Assembly: GCA_030602145.1 (NCBI GenBank) | Contig: JAUWAH010000147.1 | Span: 1 to 6,390 of the forward strand | Length of the DNA: 6,390 bases | Source of the DNA: Desulfobulbus sp. | Lineage (GTDB): Bacteria; Desulfobacterota; Desulfobulbia; Desulfobulbales; Desulfobulbaceae | Reading direction: 5' to 3' | Program-made: the position numbers and the translations under genes | In this document: one piece after another, positions 5,327 through 6,390 of the stretch | Layout of the letters: every line of letters begins with the position of its first letter | How positions within the stretch are numbered: position 1 is the first letter of the stretch | The notes under the pieces: generated by a model | Databases searched by the model: none | What the model was told of the DNA's origin: nothing | What the model saw: the letters and a program-made list of their open reading frames with translations, nothing else

Positions 5327-6390
5327 ATGCGCAGGCTGATCCCGGAATGGAGCCGTCGAATGCGGGGGGTGGTGGTTGGCCTTCTGTTGCTGTTTATCTG
5401 TTTTCCAGTCTGCTGCTCGGCCCTCACCACCACGGTCTCTGTCGGCGTCTATGAAAACGCGCCCAAGATTTTCACCGATCAGGGCCAGCCGGCGGGCATC
5501 CTGATCGACATCATCACCCACATCGCCCGCCGGGAGGGATGGCAGCTCCGGTTCGTTCCCGGCTCCTGGGCCGAGAATCTGGACCGTCTGGCCAGGGGCG
5601 AAATCGATCTCATGCCCGACATGGCCTATTCGGCGGAACGGGCCCAGCTCTACGCCTTTCCCACGGTGCCGGTCCTCTCTTCCTGGTTCCAGGTCTATGC
5701 GCCCGCGGACCATGGCATACGTTCCATCCTCGATCTCAACGGCAAGCGCATCCTCATTCTGGATCGCTCCATCCAGCAGGAAGCCTTTGAACGGCTCCAG
5801 CATGGCTTCGGCCTGCGCTGCGCCCTGATCACCGTGCCCGATTACACTACCATGTTCGTCCAGGTGGCTGAAGGCAAGGCCGACGCGGCGGTGACCAACC
5901 GGTTTTACGGCATGATGCATGCCCGGCGGTTCGGTCTTGAAGATACGGCCATTGTCTTTGAACCCTCGGATCTCTTCTACGTGGCCGGACGCAACGATCC
6001 CAAGGGGTTGCTTCCGGTTATCGACCGTCATCTGACCGACCTGAAGACCGACCCCGATTCCCTCTACTACCAATCCCTGCGGCGCTGGACTTCCGAGGAG
6101 GTGGTCCACCGGCTGCCGTCATGGTTGAAAGGTTCGGCGGTCGCTCTGCTGGGTCTCCTGGTCGTCAGCCTGGTCGGCAGCGTCGTGCTCAAGTACCAGG
6201 TCAACCATCGCACCCGGGAACTGCGGCGGGTCAACGGGGAGATGGAAGCACGCATCCGGGAGCGGACCGCCGAACTCGCCGCGGTCAACAGGGAGCAGCG
6301 GTCGATTTTCGATTCGGCCGGTGTGGGCATCATCGTGCTGAAGGATCGGGCCATTGCCCGCTGCAACCGGAAGATGGAGGAACTCACCGG
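5327..6390 (+). CDS. Membrane sensor with periplasmic solute-binding domain, PAS start (partial)
   Basis: Only the N-terminal 354 codons are present; the reading frame is open to the window end. A basic start (RRLIPEWSRRMR) and hydrophobic helix (14-32) form a signal sequence or anchor. Residues 36-255 form a family-3 type bacterial periplasmic solute-binding domain, with VSVGVYENAPKIF near the start, GILIDIITHIARREGWQLRFVPGSW (57-81), LARGEIDLMPDMAYSAERA (88-106) and EGKADAAVTNRFYG (182-195). A second membrane helix covers about 267-289. It is followed by a heptad-like, charged linker (290-322, RELRRVN...RERTAELAAVN) and the opening of a PAS-like domain (RSIFDSAGVGIIVLKD, 325-340). This order is typical of hybrid sensors that read a small molecule outside and signal inward. 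The output domain is cut off and could be a histidine kinase or a GGDEF/EAL enzyme. The ligand is unknown. Confidence 0.88.
   Translation, partial: MRRLIPEWSRRMRGVVVGLLLLFICFPVCCSALTTTVSVGVYENAPKIFTDQGQPAGILIDIITHIARREGWQLRFVPGSWAENLDRLARGEIDLMPDMAYSAERAQLYAFPTVPVLSSWFQVYAPADHGIRSILDLNGKRILILDRSIQQEAFERLQHGFGLRCALITVPDYTTMFVQVAEGKADAAVTNRFYGMMHARRFGLEDTAIVFEPSDLFYVAGRNDPKGLLPVIDRHLTDLKTDPDSLYYQSLRRWTSEEVVHRLPSWLKGSAVALLGLLVVSLVGSVVLKYQVNHRTRELRRVNGEMEARIRERTAELAAVNREQRSIFDSAGVGIIVLKDRAIARCNRKMEELT

Noticed and set aside
5288..6109. 273-aa open frame on the minus strand
   Set aside because: It is antisense to the solute-binding sensor, whose frame shows a signal helix, a binding domain and a second TM helix.

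Overview
The window is GC-rich DNA (clearly above 60% G+C in the coding part by eye). It most likely comes from a free-living, environmental Desulfobacterota (deltaproteobacterial) genome. That placement is an inference from three things: the coding style, the intergenic repeat families with GTCATTCCCG and GTCATTTCGA arms, and the gene types (stomatin-like protein with zinc ribbons, radical SAM enzyme, periplasmic-domain sensor). Nothing in the window fixes the species.

Layout. Positions 1-619 carry no credible gene. They hold a cluster of inverted-repeat elements: a MITE-like unit at 1-139, a diverged inverted relative of it at 384-525, and three hairpins of the TCATTTCGA/GGTCGAGATGAC type at 173-220, 278-348 and 532-568. 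A small minus-strand gene of unknown function (116 aa, 620-970) follows. A divergent promoter region (971-1131) separates it from a plus-strand pair. The first gene of the pair encodes an SPFH/Band-7 protein with three C-terminal zinc ribbons (YdjI type, 376 aa). The second encodes a 412-aa protein with two zinc ribbons and no recognised enzyme domain. After a 72-base gap with a good sigma-70-like promoter come a zinc-dependent deaminase of the TadA/CDA superfamily (172 aa) and a radical SAM protein (341 aa). These two overlap by one base and are probably translationally coupled. A 168-base gap leads to the start of a membrane sensor with a periplasmic solute-binding domain, a TM helix, a coiled coil and the beginning of a PAS-like domain. 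It runs off the window at 6390.

How the genes may work together. The SPFH protein and the zinc-ribbon protein are likely partners. The arrangement recalls the Bacillus subtilis ydjGHI membrane-stress module, in which an SPFH/zinc-ribbon protein acts with a zinc-ribbon protein, but one-to-one orthology is not shown. The deaminase and radical SAM protein form a tight two-gene unit of unknown substrate. They could act in one nucleobase or nucleoside modification route, or be linked only by co-regulation. The sensor is probably a separate transcription unit.

The best candidates for undescribed biology are the deaminase/radical SAM couple, the five-zinc-ribbon SPFH pair, and the nested repeat family at the left edge.
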